A stretch of 34,576 nucleotides of DNA. Source: Betaproteobacteria bacterium. GTDB taxonomy: Bacteria > Pseudomonadota > Gammaproteobacteria > Burkholderiales > Thiobacteraceae. The notes beneath the pieces were generated by a model. The model ran no database searches. It was not told where the DNA came from and was given only the letters and a program-made list of their open reading frames with translations. The stretch covers positions 1-34,576 of the forward strand of contig JANYAU010000061.1 of NCBI GenBank assembly GCA_025361165.1, in the 5' to 3' direction. Position 1 is the stretch's first letter, and the number at the start of each line of letters is the position of its first letter. The position numbers and the translations under genes are program-made. Below are positions 8,054 to 17,030 of the stretch, piece by piece.

Positions 8054-9595
8054 ATGAATCGACATACGTGTGCGACGTTTGCGCTACTGACAACATTGGC
8101 CTTGGCCGGGTCGGCGTGGGGGGATGAGCGGGAAGATTTGGAAGTCGTGCGCCAGACCACGGTTAATTTGATCCAGGCGCTGGTGGAGAAGGGCGTGCTG
8201 ACCCAAGACGCCGCGCAGGCGATGATCAAGCAAGCCGAAGATGCCGCACGCAAGAAAGTAGCCGCGGCTCAAGCCGCGCAAGATAAGGATAAGGTGGTGC
8301 GCGTGCCCTACGTGCCGGAGATGGTGAAACGCGAGATTCGCGACCAAATTAAGCAGGAAGTTTTGGCGCAGGCCAAAACCGAGCGCTGGGGCGATGTAAA
8401 CGCCGTGCCGGAGTGGGTGGATAGGATGCATTGGGAGGGAGATTTGCGGATGCGCTATCAGCGGGATAGCTATGCCAAGAACAATGCGCCTCCCACGTTT
8501 GTTGATCAATGGTACGGTCAGGCAATCGGGACCACTGGCAATACAACGGATAGCCGCGAACGCTGGCGTCTACGGGCGCGCTTGGGATTGAGCGCGAAGA
8601 TTTCCGACATGGTGTCCGGCACCATCCGGCTGGCCACGGGCAGCGATAATACTCCGCTTTCCACTAATCAGACTTTGGGAAATACCGCCGATAAGTATTC
8701 GATCTGGGTAGATGAAGCCTATCTGAAGCTGGACCCGGCCAAGTGGTTCACGGTCTCGGGGGGACGCATTCCCAATCCTTGGTTCAGCACTAATCTGGTG
8801 TGGCATAACGATCTCACTTTCGAAGGCGTGGCAGCGAAGACGACCTATCACTTCGATGATCGGCGCTCGGCGTATTTCACCGCGGGCGTATTTCCGCTTC
8901 AGGATATCGCGCCTAACGCCGGCACTAAGGCCAAGAGCAAATGGCTGGTGGGCTTGCAGGGGGGCGTCGATTTGGCTGCCCAGAGCGGATCGAAAGCGAA
9001 ATTCGGGCTGGCCTTGTATGACTACAAGAATGCGGAAGGCATACCCGATACCGCTGCGGGATTACTTGATTATGACGCGACTAAGCCGCAATTTCACCAA
9101 AAAGGGAATACGACGTTTCCAGATCCCTACGCACCACATAATCCCAAGCTGGCTTCAAAATTTCGCGAGCTGAATTTGACCGGACAGTTGGATATCGCGA
9201 ATTTTGCTCCGACGCACGTGATTTTAACCGCCGACTATGTGCGCAATATCGGGTTCGATCAGGCGGAAATCGCGAAGCGCACGGGGTATATCGTGGATAA
9301 GCAAAACGCGGGCTTTCAATTACAAATGACAGTGGGCCGCCCCAAGATCGCGGCGCGGGGAGATTGGCAGGCGTTCGTCGGCTACCGCCATTTGCAGGCC
9401 GATGCGGTGTTGGATGCCTTTACCGATTCCGATTTCCACCTTGGCGGCACCGATACCAAAGGGTATTTTATCGGCGGGAGCTATGGCCTGGATAAAAATA
9501 CCTGGCTGAGCCTGCGCTGGCTATCGGCGGATTCGATTTACGGGCCGCCGCTCGGCATCGACGTGCTTCAATTGGACTTGAATGCGAAATTCTAG
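8054..9595 (+). CDS. putative outer-membrane porin with N-terminal coiled coil
   Basis: Outer-membrane beta-barrel protein of the 'putative porin' type. ATG 8054 is preferred over the open frame to 7958 because it follows a purine-rich site (AAGGGGATAGAG) and begins a clear signal peptide (MNRHTCATFALLTTLALAGSAWG). Residues ~20-95 are an Ala/Lys/Gln-rich helix likely to form a coiled coil (EKGVLTQDAAQAMIKQAEDA). From ~125 on, alternating aromatic/polar strands are seen (RWRLRARLGLSAKI, WFTVSGGRIPNPWF), and the protein ends in phenylalanine (LQLDLNAKF), the usual signal for barrel assembly. It lies 49 nt after tonB and overlaps the next gene by 14 nt. Substrate unknown. There is no TonB plug domain, so if it is Ton-driven the contact must be indirect. 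Confidence 0.8.
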   Translation: MNRHTCATFALLTTLALAGSAWGDEREDLEVVRQTTVNLIQALVEKGVLTQDAAQAMIKQAEDAARKKVAAAQAAQDKDKVVRVPYVPEMVKREIRDQIKQEVLAQAKTERWGDVNAVPEWVDRMHWEGDLRMRYQRDSYAKNNAPPTFVDQWYGQAIGTTGNTTDSRERWRLRARLGLSAKISDMVSGTIRLATGSDNTPLSTNQTLGNTADKYSIWVDEAYLKLDPAKWFTVSGGRIPNPWFSTNLVWHNDLTFEGVAAKTTYHFDDRRSAYFTAGVFPLQDIAPNAGTKAKSKWLVGLQGGVDLAAQSGSKAKFGLALYDYKNAEGIPDTAAGLLDYDATKPQFHQKGNTTFPDPYAPHNPKLASKFRELNLTGQLDIANFAPTHVILTADYVRNIGFDQAEIAKRTGYIVDKQNAGFQLQMTVGRPKIAARGDWQAFVGYRHLQADAVLDAFTDSDFHLGGTDTKGYFIGGSYGLDKNTWLSLRWLSADSIYGPPLGIDVLQLDLNAKF

Positions 9596-10265
9596 CCGTC
9601 AGCGGTACGCACCGGTACTGTGTCGCGGGGCGCTTTTGCTGAGCGCCCTAATGCTGCTAGCCGTCGCGCCGGCACAGGCCGCGAATAAACGCGACCCCAA
9701 CAAGGAAGCCTTGCGCCGGATGCAAATACAAGTGCAGCAGGTTGAAGATAAAAAGGCGGCGCTGGAACAAGACAAAGCGGCGCTGGGCAAGGAACTCGAT
9801 ACGCTGAAAAAGAAAACGGGTGAACTGACGTCCTCGGCGGCGCGCGCCAATCAAGCCAAGGCCAAGCGGGAAAAAGAAGCGGAGGCGCTGCGGCAAGACA
9901 AGGCTGCGCTCTCGGAACAGGTCGCGCAGTTGAAACAGGAACTGGGCGATAGCCAAAAAGCCTTGCATGACACACGCCAGAGTTTGCAGCAGGAGACGGG
10001 CGAAAAACAGCGGCTAGCGCAAAATTTGACCCTGCAAGACAAGGCGGTGGCGATCTGCGAAACCAAGAACCAGATGCTTTACCGGTATGACGTGGAGCTT
10101 ATCAATCGCGCGCAGCGCCGCGGCTCGCTGGAGACGCTGTTGGAGGCCGAGCCGGTACTGGGCTTGAAGCGCGTTCAGATCGAGAATCTGCTGGAAGAAT
10201 ATCGCGACAAGGTGGACGCGCAGCGAGTCAATTCAGCTTCGGCTACCCAAGACAAAGCTAAATAG
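9582..10265 (+). CDS. periplasmic coiled-coil protein, function unknown
   Basis: No enzymatic family is recognised. The 227-aa product starts with a signal peptide (MRNSSRQRYAPVLCRGALLLSALMLLAV is split by a basic region and a hydrophobic core; cleavage near AQA-ANK). Residues ~45-160 form a long charged heptad-like coiled coil (KKAALEQDKAALGKELDTLK, EKEAEALRQDKAALSEQVAQ). The C-terminal ~60 residues are helical and contain one Cys (AVAICETKNQML) and LEAEPVLGLKRVQIENLLEEY. The start codon lies inside the end of the porin gene, so the two are translationally coupled. It is the last gene of the adhesin/Ton operon. A scaffold joining porin, TonB and adhesin is plausible, but only from context. 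Confidence 0.75.
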   Translation: MRNSSRQRYAPVLCRGALLLSALMLLAVAPAQAANKRDPNKEALRRMQIQVQQVEDKKAALEQDKAALGKELDTLKKKTGELTSSAARANQAKAKREKEAEALRQDKAALSEQVAQLKQELGDSQKALHDTRQSLQQETGEKQRLAQNLTLQDKAVAICETKNQMLYRYDVELINRAQRRGSLETLLEAEPVLGLKRVQIENLLEEYRDKVDAQRVNSASATQDKAK

Positions 10266-10456
10266 GAGATTAATCCCAGCCGCTTCAAGAGCGGGCTGAC
10301 ACCTTGGGTAAAGCAACGCTTCGCAGGAATCGCATCCATGAGCGTTGCGCGATCATGCGGCGCGTCGGTGGCGTGGTGTTTGCGTTCTAGCTATTTGTTG
10401 ACCGGAGGCTGCTAATGGATGCCTTCTCCTTCCAAGTGAAAATGCCAATGCGATAA
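10266..10456. other. intergenic region between convergent operons, with weak hairpin
   Basis: This 191-bp stretch separates the + strand adhesin operon from the end of cusA. An 8-bp inverted repeat GCAACGCT/AGCGTTGC (10313-10320 and 10341-10348) with a 20-nt loop could form in either transcript, but no U-rich tract follows on either strand. It may slow or end transcription from both sides; support is weak. Nothing coding is seen. Confidence 0.25.
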
Positions 10457-13400
10457 TTAGCCGCGTTTCGTTTCGCGTCGGCGCATCAAGCGATAGGCCG
10501 CGGGAATCACCAGCAGTGACAATAGCGGCGCGGTCACCATTCCCCCCAGCATCGGCGCCGCGATGCGTCGCATCACTTCGCTACCGGCGCCGCTCCCCAG
10601 AATAATGGGCAACAGACCGGCAATAATGACGGCCACTGTCATGGCTTTGGGGCGGATGCGTAATACCGCACCCTCGCGGATAGCATCGAGCAGACCGGCA
10701 TCGTCTCCTTGTGCAGAATCGCTTCGGACATTCCATGCGTTCTTCAGGTAGAGCAGCATAATCACGCCAAATTCGGCGGACACGCCAGCCAGTGCGATGA
10801 ACCCCACGCCGGTTGCGACCGACAGGTTGTAGCCCATCAAGTACAGAAACCACAGGCCACCAGTGAGTGCAAACGGCAAGGTGATCATGATTAAACTGGC
10901 TTCATCAAAACGCTTGAAGATGAAGTAGAGCAGGACAAAGATAATCAGCAATGTGGCCGGAACAACCAGTTTGAGGCGTGCGTTGGCGCGTTCCAAATAT
11001 TCGAACTGGCCGCTGTAGGTCACGCTCATGCCGGGTTCCAGCTTGACTTGGCGCGTCACGGCGCGGCGTAAATCATCTACGGTCGAAGCCAGATCGCGGC
11101 CACTCACGTCGATATATATCCAACCGGTGGGACGCGCATTTTCGCTCTTGAGCATGGGTGGGCCATCGGTGATGCTGACTTTGGCCACCGTGCCGAGCGT
11201 GATTTGCTCGCCAGTCGGGGTGAGGATAGGCAAACGCGTCAGCGCCTCCGGCGAGCTGCGCCAGGAACGATCGTAACGTACGTTGATGGGATAGCGCGCC
11301 AAACCTTCCACTGTCTCACCGACATTCTCACCACCGATCAGACTTGCCACCACCGATTGCACGTCATTCACATTCAGGCCGTAGCGGGCAGCGGCACGCC
11401 GGTCAATGTCGACGTTGATATAACGCCCGCCGGTGAGGCGCTCAGCCAAAGCAGAACTGACTCCGGGCACGGTTTTGGCCACCTGTTCAATCGCCCGGGT
11501 AACTTGATCAATTTGATCCAGGTTGCTGCCCGACACTTTCACCCCGATCGGACTTTTAATGCCGGTGGCGAGCATGTCGATGCGGTTGCGGATGGGCGGT
11601 ACCCATAGATTGGTCAGGCCCGGCACCTGGACCGCTTTATTTAGTTCATCGATCAATAACTCAGGCGTCATGCCGGGACGCCATTGATCGCGCGGCTTGA
11701 ATTGGACGGTCGTTTCAAACATTTCCAGCGGCGCCGGATCGGTGGCGGTTTCGGCCCGTCCCGCTTTGCCGAATACGCTTTTGACTTCGGGCACGGTCTT
11801 GATCATGCGGTCGGTCAACTGCAATAGTTGCGTCGCTTTTTGCACGGACAAACCCGGCAGTGCCGACGGCATATACAACAGGTCGCCTTCATTCATGGCC
11901 GGCAAAAATTCGCCTCCCAGTTGGCTCACCGGCCAAGCGCTGGTGAGAAAAATCAGGAATGCAAACAGCAAAGTGGTTTTAGGACGACGCAGCACGGCAT
12001 CCAGCAATGGCCGATAAATGCCGATAAGAAACCGGTTGAGCGGATTGCTGCGCTCGTCAGGAATTCGGCCGCGAATCCAGTAGCCCATCAATATGGGTAC
12101 CAGCGTGATCGACAGCCCAGCCGCGGCTGCCATGGCATAGCTCTTGGTAAAAGCCAGCGGCCCGAACAGCCGTCCTTCCTGCGCTTCCAGCGTGAACACC
12201 GGAATGAAGGAGAGCGTAATAATCAGCAGGCTGAAAAACAGCGCTGGGCCGACTTCGACGGCCGCCGCGGTAATCACTTGCCAGTGCGCTTCGCCCTGTA
12301 GTTTTTCGGCCGGGTGTGCATGTTGCCAGGTCTCGATTTTCTTGTGCGCATTCTCGATCATTACCACCGCGGCATCTACCATGGCGCCAATGGCAATCGC
12401 AATCCCGCCTAGCGACATAATATTGGCGTTAATTCCTTGGTGGCGCATGATGATAAACGCGACCAACACGCCCAAGGGCAGCGACACAATCGCTACCAGT
12501 GCGGAGCGCAAATGCCACAGGAAGAGCACGCACACCAAGGCGACGACGATGAATTCCTCGATTAGTTTGTGGCTGAGATTCTTCACCGCGCGGTCGATGA
12601 GCTGGCTGCGATCATAGGTAGTAACGATCTCCACGCCAGGGGGCAAACTTTTTTTCAGATCCGCCAGCTTGGCCTTGACCGCCGCGATCGTGGTGCGCGC
12701 GTTTTTATCGGAGCGCAAAATCACCACGCCACCGACGACTTCGCCTTGCCCGTCGAGTTCGGCAACGCCACGGCGCATTTCCGGGCCGATCTGGATATGC
12801 GCCACTTCGCCCAAAGTGACCGGTACGCCGCTCTGTCCCACTTTCAGCGGAATCGCGCGGAAGTCATCCAGCGATTTCAGATAGCCCGAAGCCCGCACCA
12901 TGTATTCGGTTTCCGACATGTCTAGCACACCGCCGCCGGTTTCCGCATTCGCATTGCGTATCGCTTTGATGGCCTGCTCGTGCGTCACGCCAAAGCTGGC
13001 CAGTTTTACCGGGTCGAGCACCACTTGATACTGTTTGACCATGCCGCCGATGGTGGCCACTTCGGCGACATTGGGCAGACTTTTCAACTCATATTTGAGA
13101 AACCAATCCTGCAAGCTGCGGAGCTGGGCGAGATCATGCTGGCCGCTGCGATCCACCAGCGCATATTCGTAAATCCAACCCACCCCGGTTGCGTCCGGGC
13201 CGAGCGCCGGCTTGGCGCCAGCCGGCAGCTTGCCCTGTAACTGGCTAAGATATTCGAGTACCCGCGAGCGTGCCCAGTAGAGATCAGTGCCGTCCCCGAA
13301 GATCACGTATACGTACGAGTCGCCGAAAAACGAATAGCCCCGTACCGTTTTTGCGCCGGGCACCGACATCATCGTGGTCGTCAGCGGATAAGTCACCTGG

Positions 13401-13588
13401 TTTTCCACGATTTGCGGTGCTTGTCCCGGATAAGGCGTGCGGATAATCACCTGCACATCGGATAAATCCGGCAGCGCATCGATGGGTGTGGTCGTCACCG
13501 ACCATATCCCCCACGCCGTCACAAACAGCGTCGCCAACAACACCAGGAAACGGTTGTGGACTGACCATTCGATGATGCGCCGGATCAT
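10457..13588 (-). CDS. cusA: CusA-type Cu(I)/Ag(I) efflux RND transporter
   Basis: Inner-membrane proton-driven pump of the heavy-metal-efflux RND family that moves monovalent copper or silver towards the outer membrane with CusB and CusC. The 1043-aa length is standard. The N-terminal membrane helix and [13 protein letters not shown] are typical. The three methionines of the CusA metal path fall at exactly the E. coli positions: M573 (LLYMPS), M623 (PLEMFE) and M672 (IDMLATG), which separates it from the Zn/Co/Cd-exporting CzcA type. Conserved surroundings include [14 protein letters not shown] and [12 protein letters not shown]. The start overlaps the cusB stop by 4 nt (ATGA). The family and metal class are secure from sequence; actual Cu versus Ag preference is not readable. 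Confidence 0.96.
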   Translation of the reverse strand: MIRRIIEWSVHNRFLVLLATLFVTAWGIWSVTTTPIDALPDLSDVQVIIRTPYPGQAPQIVENQVTYPLTTTMMSVPGAKTVRGYSFFGDSYVYVIFGDGTDLYWARSRVLEYLSQLQGKLPAGAKPALGPDATGVGWIYEYALVDRSGQHDLAQLRSLQDWFLKYELKSLPNVAEVATIGGMVKQYQVVLDPVKLASFGVTHEQAIKAIRNANAETGGGVLDMSETEYMVRASGYLKSLDDFRAIPLKVGQSGVPVTLGEVAHIQIGPEMRRGVAELDGQGEVVGGVVILRSDKNARTTIAAVKAKLADLKKSLPPGVEIVTTYDRSQLIDRAVKNLSHKLIEEFIVVALVCVLFLWHLRSALVAIVSLPLGVLVAFIIMRHQGINANIMSLGGIAIAIGAMVDAAVVMIENAHKKIETWQHAHPAEKLQGEAHWQVITAAAVEVGPALFFSLLIITLSFIPVFTLEAQEGRLFGPLAFTKSYAMAAAAGLSITLVPILMGYWIRGRIPDERSNPLNRFLIGIYRPLLDAVLRRPKTTLLFAFLIFLTSAWPVSQLGGEFLPAMNEGDLLYMPSALPGLSVQKATQLLQLTDRMIKTVPEVKSVFGKAGRAETATDPAPLEMFETTVQFKPRDQWRPGMTPELLIDELNKAVQVPGLTNLWVPPIRNRIDMLATGIKSPIGVKVSGSNLDQIDQVTRAIEQVAKTVPGVSSALAERLTGGRYINVDIDRRAAARYGLNVNDVQSVVASLIGGENVGETVEGLARYPINVRYDRSWRSSPEALTRLPILTPTGEQITLGTVAKVSITDGPPMLKSENARPTGWIYIDVSGRDLASTVDDLRRAVTRQVKLEPGMSVTYSGQFEYLERANARLKLVVPATLLIIFVLLYFIFKRFDEASLIMITLPFALTGGLWFLYLMGYNLSVATGVGFIALAGVSAEFGVIMLLYLKNAWNVRSDSAQGDDAGLLDAIREGAVLRIRPKAMTVAVIIAGLLPIILGSGAGSEVMRRIAAPMLGGMVTAPLLSLLVIPAAYRLMRRRETKRG

Positions 13589-15096
13589 TTTGCGGCTCCG
13601 ATTTTTTCGAGGTGTTCGATCACCAAACCACTATCGGTTTGGCGCACCCCGACACGCACTTTGTCGTCTACCTTGAGACCCTGGGCAAGTTGTGCATGCG
13701 CCAATGGATAGCTCATGGTCATACCCGGCATGCCCAGCGTCTTGAACGGACCATGCGCAATGGTGACGTCGCCCTTACCGATGGCGACGATGCGGCCTTC
13801 CGCTTCATGCAGTGCTGGGGTAGCGCTTGGTACCTGCGCCGGTGCAGACATGGCGCCCGTGTCCGCGCTGGTATCCGGTGCGGCAGCGGCAACAATACCT
13901 TGCAGGCTGGCATCCGAATCGATCAGGAATTGACCGGAGGTGACTACTTTTTGACCTTCACTTAAGCCGCTTAGCACAGCGGTTTTATCGCCGGCCTCGC
14001 CGCCGATTTGCACTTCCACCGGCCGGTAGTGGCCGCCGCTTTCGGCTACCATTACCATGGCGCCCTTGCCGGTACGGATAATCGCCTCGGTCGGTACCAG
14101 CAGCCTATTCTGCTCACTGGTATTTGCTAATTGCACCTGAGCAGTGAGCCCTGGCCGCAGATGACCATTTTTGTTCGGCAGCTCTACACGGACTTTTAAA
14201 GTGCGGGTATCCAGGTTGGCTTCCGGCAGAATATCCGTCACGCGTCCCGCGATGACTTCACCCGGCAACGCAGGCAGCCGCGCCTGCGCACTTTGTCCGA
14301 TGCGTATCTGTTGCGCTTGCGCCTCGGGCACGGCCACGTCGAGCCAGACCGTGCTCAGGCCATTCAACTTGGCCAAAGTCTGACCGCTGGTCACCGTCAT
14401 GCCGGCGCGCACATCAAGCTCCCGGATTACGCCGTCCATGGGGAAGCTCACGGTCACAACCGGATGCGGCACGCCGCTGCGCTCCACTTGCTGGATCAAT
14501 TGAGCCGGCATACCCAGCAGTTGCATGCGTTGCCGCGCAGCGTTTGTCAGTGTCGCATCCCCACTTTTTTTCAGCGCCAGAAATTCTTGCTGTGCACCGC
14601 TCCATTCAGGCACCAGCAACTGCACCAGCGGACTTCCCGCAGCCACCACGTCACCCGGCGCGCGCGCGAATACGCGCTCTACAAATCCTGCTGCACGCGC
14701 CTGCACGATGGAGACATCCCGCTCGTTGAATGCCAGCACACCGGTCGCTTGCAAATTGTGTGTCAGGCTACCCCGCGTCACGCTAGCCGTACGGATGCCT
14801 AAATTTTGCGTGACTCTCGGATCGATCTTGACGGAAGTTGCATCAGTGCCGCCGCTCCCCTCTTCGGCATATTTCGGCACCAGCGCCATATCCATGAAAG
14901 GTGATTTTCCCGCTTTGTCGAAATGTTGCTGGGGTACCATCGGGTCGTACCAGTACAAAACTTTGCGCTCAGCGCTCGATGGCGTGGGGCTACTTGCGCG
15001 TTGCCCCGCGCCTTGGTGTGTGCCCAGCCAATAGGCACCGCTGGCGACAGCGGCAAGTACCACCAGCAAAGTGGTGGCGATGATGATTTTTTTCAT
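13585..15096 (-). CDS. cusB: CusB-type periplasmic adaptor with C-terminal CusF-like domain
   Basis: Membrane-fusion protein that links CusA to CusC and hands over metal. It is 503 aa, longer than E. coli CusB (~407 aa), because of an added end domain. In order: an N-terminal membrane anchor (~5-25); a heavy-metal-binding segment at ~46-77 ([20 protein letters not shown], then MDMALVP) with Met and His; lipoyl/hairpin and beta-barrel parts (~110-390; [27 protein letters not shown]); and a CusF-like OB-fold at ~430-500 ([18 protein letters not shown]). In that domain the His and two Met metal ligands are kept, while the CusF tryptophan that packs on copper is replaced by Met. It overlaps both cusC and cusA by 4 nt. 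Confidence 0.94.
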   Translation of the reverse strand: MKKIIIATTLLVVLAAVASGAYWLGTHQGAGQRASSPTPSSAERKVLYWYDPMVPQQHFDKAGKSPFMDMALVPKYAEEGSGGTDATSVKIDPRVTQNLGIRTASVTRGSLTHNLQATGVLAFNERDVSIVQARAAGFVERVFARAPGDVVAAGSPLVQLLVPEWSGAQQEFLALKKSGDATLTNAARQRMQLLGMPAQLIQQVERSGVPHPVVTVSFPMDGVIRELDVRAGMTVTSGQTLAKLNGLSTVWLDVAVPEAQAQQIRIGQSAQARLPALPGEVIAGRVTDILPEANLDTRTLKVRVELPNKNGHLRPGLTAQVQLANTSEQNRLLVPTEAIIRTGKGAMVMVAESGGHYRPVEVQIGGEAGDKTAVLSGLSEGQKVVTSGQFLIDSDASLQGIVAAAAPDTSADTGAMSAPAQVPSATPALHEAEGRIVAIGKGDVTIAHGPFKTLGMPGMTMSYPLAHAQLAQGLKVDDKVRVGVRQTDSGLVIEHLEKIGAAK

Positions 15097-16355
15097 GGAG
15101 CAATCTCCTGCGGGGTCACGAATTTAAGTTTTGCCCAGGTGTGCGCTAACTCGCGCTCGGCATCGCGTTGCGCGAGCACGCTATCGAGCATGGCCTTGCG
15201 ACTATCGAGCACAGTTTCGAGTGGGGTACGGCCGGCGCTGTATTCGATGGTGGCGAGCGCGACGCGTTGCGTGGCCAAAGGAACGATGGTTTGTTCGAGG
15301 CGTGTGGCTTTCTCTTCTGCGGCATGCCAGTCGGCAAACCAGCCGGTGATTTCGGCGCGGTGCGCGCGTATCATCGATTCCCGTTGCGCGGCTAATTCGT
15401 CTAGCCGTGACTGCTTGGCGCTGAGTTCCTGATGCTGCCGGTTTTTGGGAAACACGGGCAGATCAAAGCTAAATTGGATGCCTGCCATGTTGGAATAGGC
15501 CGGGCCGCGTTGTGCGTAATACACCTGGGCCGACCAGTCCGGCCGCGTTGCCAAATCTGCCAGCCGCACTTGCGCCGTGGCGGCGTCGATTTCACTTTGT
15601 AGGGCAACCACGTCCGGATGCTGTTCCGCGATCATGCCAATATGTGATGCGAGCGATGGCAAGCTGCGCAGATCCGGCAGATCAGCGCTGGGGCGCTGCG
15701 TAGCGTCGCCGATATAGCGCGCCAACACCGCTTTGGCGCGCGCGATATCGCGTTCGATGTCGGTGGCGCGATCTTGCATTTGTGCGTACGCCAGGCGCGC
15801 ACCGATGGCGTTCGCCGCCGTGGTTTTTCCACTGGCCACGGTGTGCTCCAACACGTTTACCTGGCGTGCACTCTCTGTCAGCGCGGCTGTCATATCTTGG
15901 CGTGCGCGGCGCGCGATCGCGAGATCCAGCCAGGCATCGGCGGTTTCACGTTGCAATGCGGCACGCGCGATATCGCGTGTCGCGGCATCGCGCTGGGCAT
16001 TAGCCAGGAACGTGTCGGCCTTGAGCGCGCGTTTATCCTGGCTAATATATTGCTGCATCACGCCGATGCGGCGCTGGGTCATGAAATCGCGCGTCAGGCT
16101 GCCCCGGTCCGGGCCATCCACTGGCACATTGTCGATGCCGAGCGTGAGTTGCGGGTCGGGCAATTCGCGCGCCGCGACAGCCATGGCTTGGTTCGCGCGC
16201 ATGGCATGCCGCGTCGCATCGAGTTGCGGTGCATTTTGTTCCGCGCGGCGCAAGGCTGCATTGAGGGTTAAGGGAGGGGCTTCGGCGTAAGCCACGCCGG
16301 AGAGCGCGATCAGTAGTAGCGCAAGCGTGTTGCGCAGGGCAGGGCAAAGTAACAT
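15093..16355 (-). CDS. cusC: CusC/TolC-family outer-membrane efflux protein
   Basis: Outer-membrane channel of the tripartite metal efflux system. The 420-aa protein has a signal peptide (LALLLIALSGVAYA-EAPP) and two outer-membrane-efflux-protein repeats: LNAALRRAEQNAPQLDATR opens the first, and the second contains FSFDLPVFPKNRQHQELSAK. Long helices rich in Ala, Arg and Glu form the periplasmic tunnel. No lipobox Cys is seen at the signal end, unlike E. coli CusC, so it is not obviously a lipoprotein. A GAGGAAAA ribosome site precedes the start, and the stop overlaps cusB by 4 nt. It is the first efflux gene of the operon; a small secreted protein is encoded 73 nt upstream. Confidence 0.92.
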   Translation of the reverse strand: MLLCPALRNTLALLLIALSGVAYAEAPPLTLNAALRRAEQNAPQLDATRHAMRANQAMAVAARELPDPQLTLGIDNVPVDGPDRGSLTRDFMTQRRIGVMQQYISQDKRALKADTFLANAQRDAATRDIARAALQRETADAWLDLAIARRARQDMTAALTESARQVNVLEHTVASGKTTAANAIGARLAYAQMQDRATDIERDIARAKAVLARYIGDATQRPSADLPDLRSLPSLASHIGMIAEQHPDVVALQSEIDAATAQVRLADLATRPDWSAQVYYAQRGPAYSNMAGIQFSFDLPVFPKNRQHQELSAKQSRLDELAAQRESMIRAHRAEITGWFADWHAAEEKATRLEQTIVPLATQRVALATIEYSAGRTPLETVLDSRKAMLDSVLAQRDAERELAHTWAKLKFVTPQEIAP

Positions 16356-16428
16356 GGTTTTTCCTCACAGCGAGTCGATGACAAAAAAACATCGGCATAG
16401 CGCCAAGCGGCGCCGGGTGAGGACGGAT

Positions 16429-16800
16429 TTATTCTCTAAAGCGGCAAAACTGGATAGCGATGGGTGGTCCGGTAGCGGGACAGCTTGCGATATCCGCAAC
16501 GATCAGCGGAATAGGTGCGTGTTCGGGAAGGCGCCAAGTCAGTGCAGGGGGTGGGAGTGCAATGAATACAGGAAAATGCGCATCACTCGTTTGAGCTTCC
16601 GGGTAACAGTGCTTGGTGCAGAGCGCGGAAGGGGATGCGTTAGAAGACTGATCCGATTTGCCCATGGGGCAGGCTTGCTGCGCGGCGCTTTCTTGCGGGC
16701 AAATATAACTGGCGAGCGCGAATTGCGATGTGAATATCAAAAAACACATCGTCACTGCGGTGAGCCAAGAGCGATTTTTTGTGTGTAGCCGCCAATTCAT
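16429..16800 (-). CDS. small secreted Cys-containing protein leading the cus operon
   Basis: A 123-aa exported protein of no named function. It has a hydrophobic signal (LTAVTMCFLIFTSQFALA) followed directly by SYICP, then ACPMG, LCTKHC, and it ends in PPIAIQFCRF. Short proteins with this pattern (SY-x-CP, CPM, C-x-x-HC, PP...C-F) are often found beside copper and other heavy-metal efflux operons; this association is from memory of the family. It lies 73 nt before cusC on the same strand. The spaced Cys, Met and His residues suggest periplasmic Cu/Ag binding or sensing, but this is inferred. No clear Shine-Dalgarno site precedes the start. Confidence 0.65.
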   Translation of the reverse strand: MNWRLHTKNRSWLTAVTMCFLIFTSQFALASYICPQESAAQQACPMGKSDQSSNASPSALCTKHCYPEAQTSDAHFPVFIALPPPALTWRLPEHAPIPLIVADIASCPATGPPIAIQFCRFRE

Positions 16801-16807
16801 AGTGTTC

Positions 16808-16838
16808 AGTATAGCACCGCACCGGTTTAGCTTGTCTA
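16808..16838 (-). promoter_or_regulatory. possible promoter with 19-bp spacer upstream of the cus operon
   Basis: On the - strand a TATACT -10-like hexamer (16808-16813) and a TAGACA -35-like hexamer (16833-16838) are separated by 19 bp. A small dyad ACCG-CAC-CGGT (16816-16826) lies in the spacer. A long spacer with a central dyad is the layout of MerR/CueR-type promoters, but the dyad arms are only 4 bp and do not match a CueR operator. The predicted start would be at the gene's ATG, giving almost no leader. Confidence 0.3.
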
Positions 16839-17030
16839 GCCTTAGGCTGCGCCACAGCAGATGCGGGCAGGAATGGGCGTGGGGGCAGTACCTTGATCTC
16901 GGTATAAATATGCTATACGGTTAGTGCTGTATGTACGTCCAGCGTTGATTTTCCTTTCGCCCATCTTCTTTTTCCTGTTGGCGATTGGAAGGCATGGATG
17001 TTCGGAGACACCAAAAGAGGGGGAGGGATT

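Noticed and set aside
10313-10348. Hairpin GCAACGCT/AGCGTTGC as a Rho-independent terminator
   Set aside because: The loop is 20 nt and no U-rich tract follows on either strand; kept only as a weak remark on the intergenic region.
12569-12925. + strand open frames of 100-157 codons inside cusA
   Set aside because: Antisense shadows of a confidently identified RND gene with intact family motifs.
16801-16997. Classical CueR operator or CusR/CopR box before the copper operons
   Set aside because: I looked for long ACCTTCC-type dyads and TGACA-type direct or inverted repeats and found no match; only a short 4-bp dyad is present.
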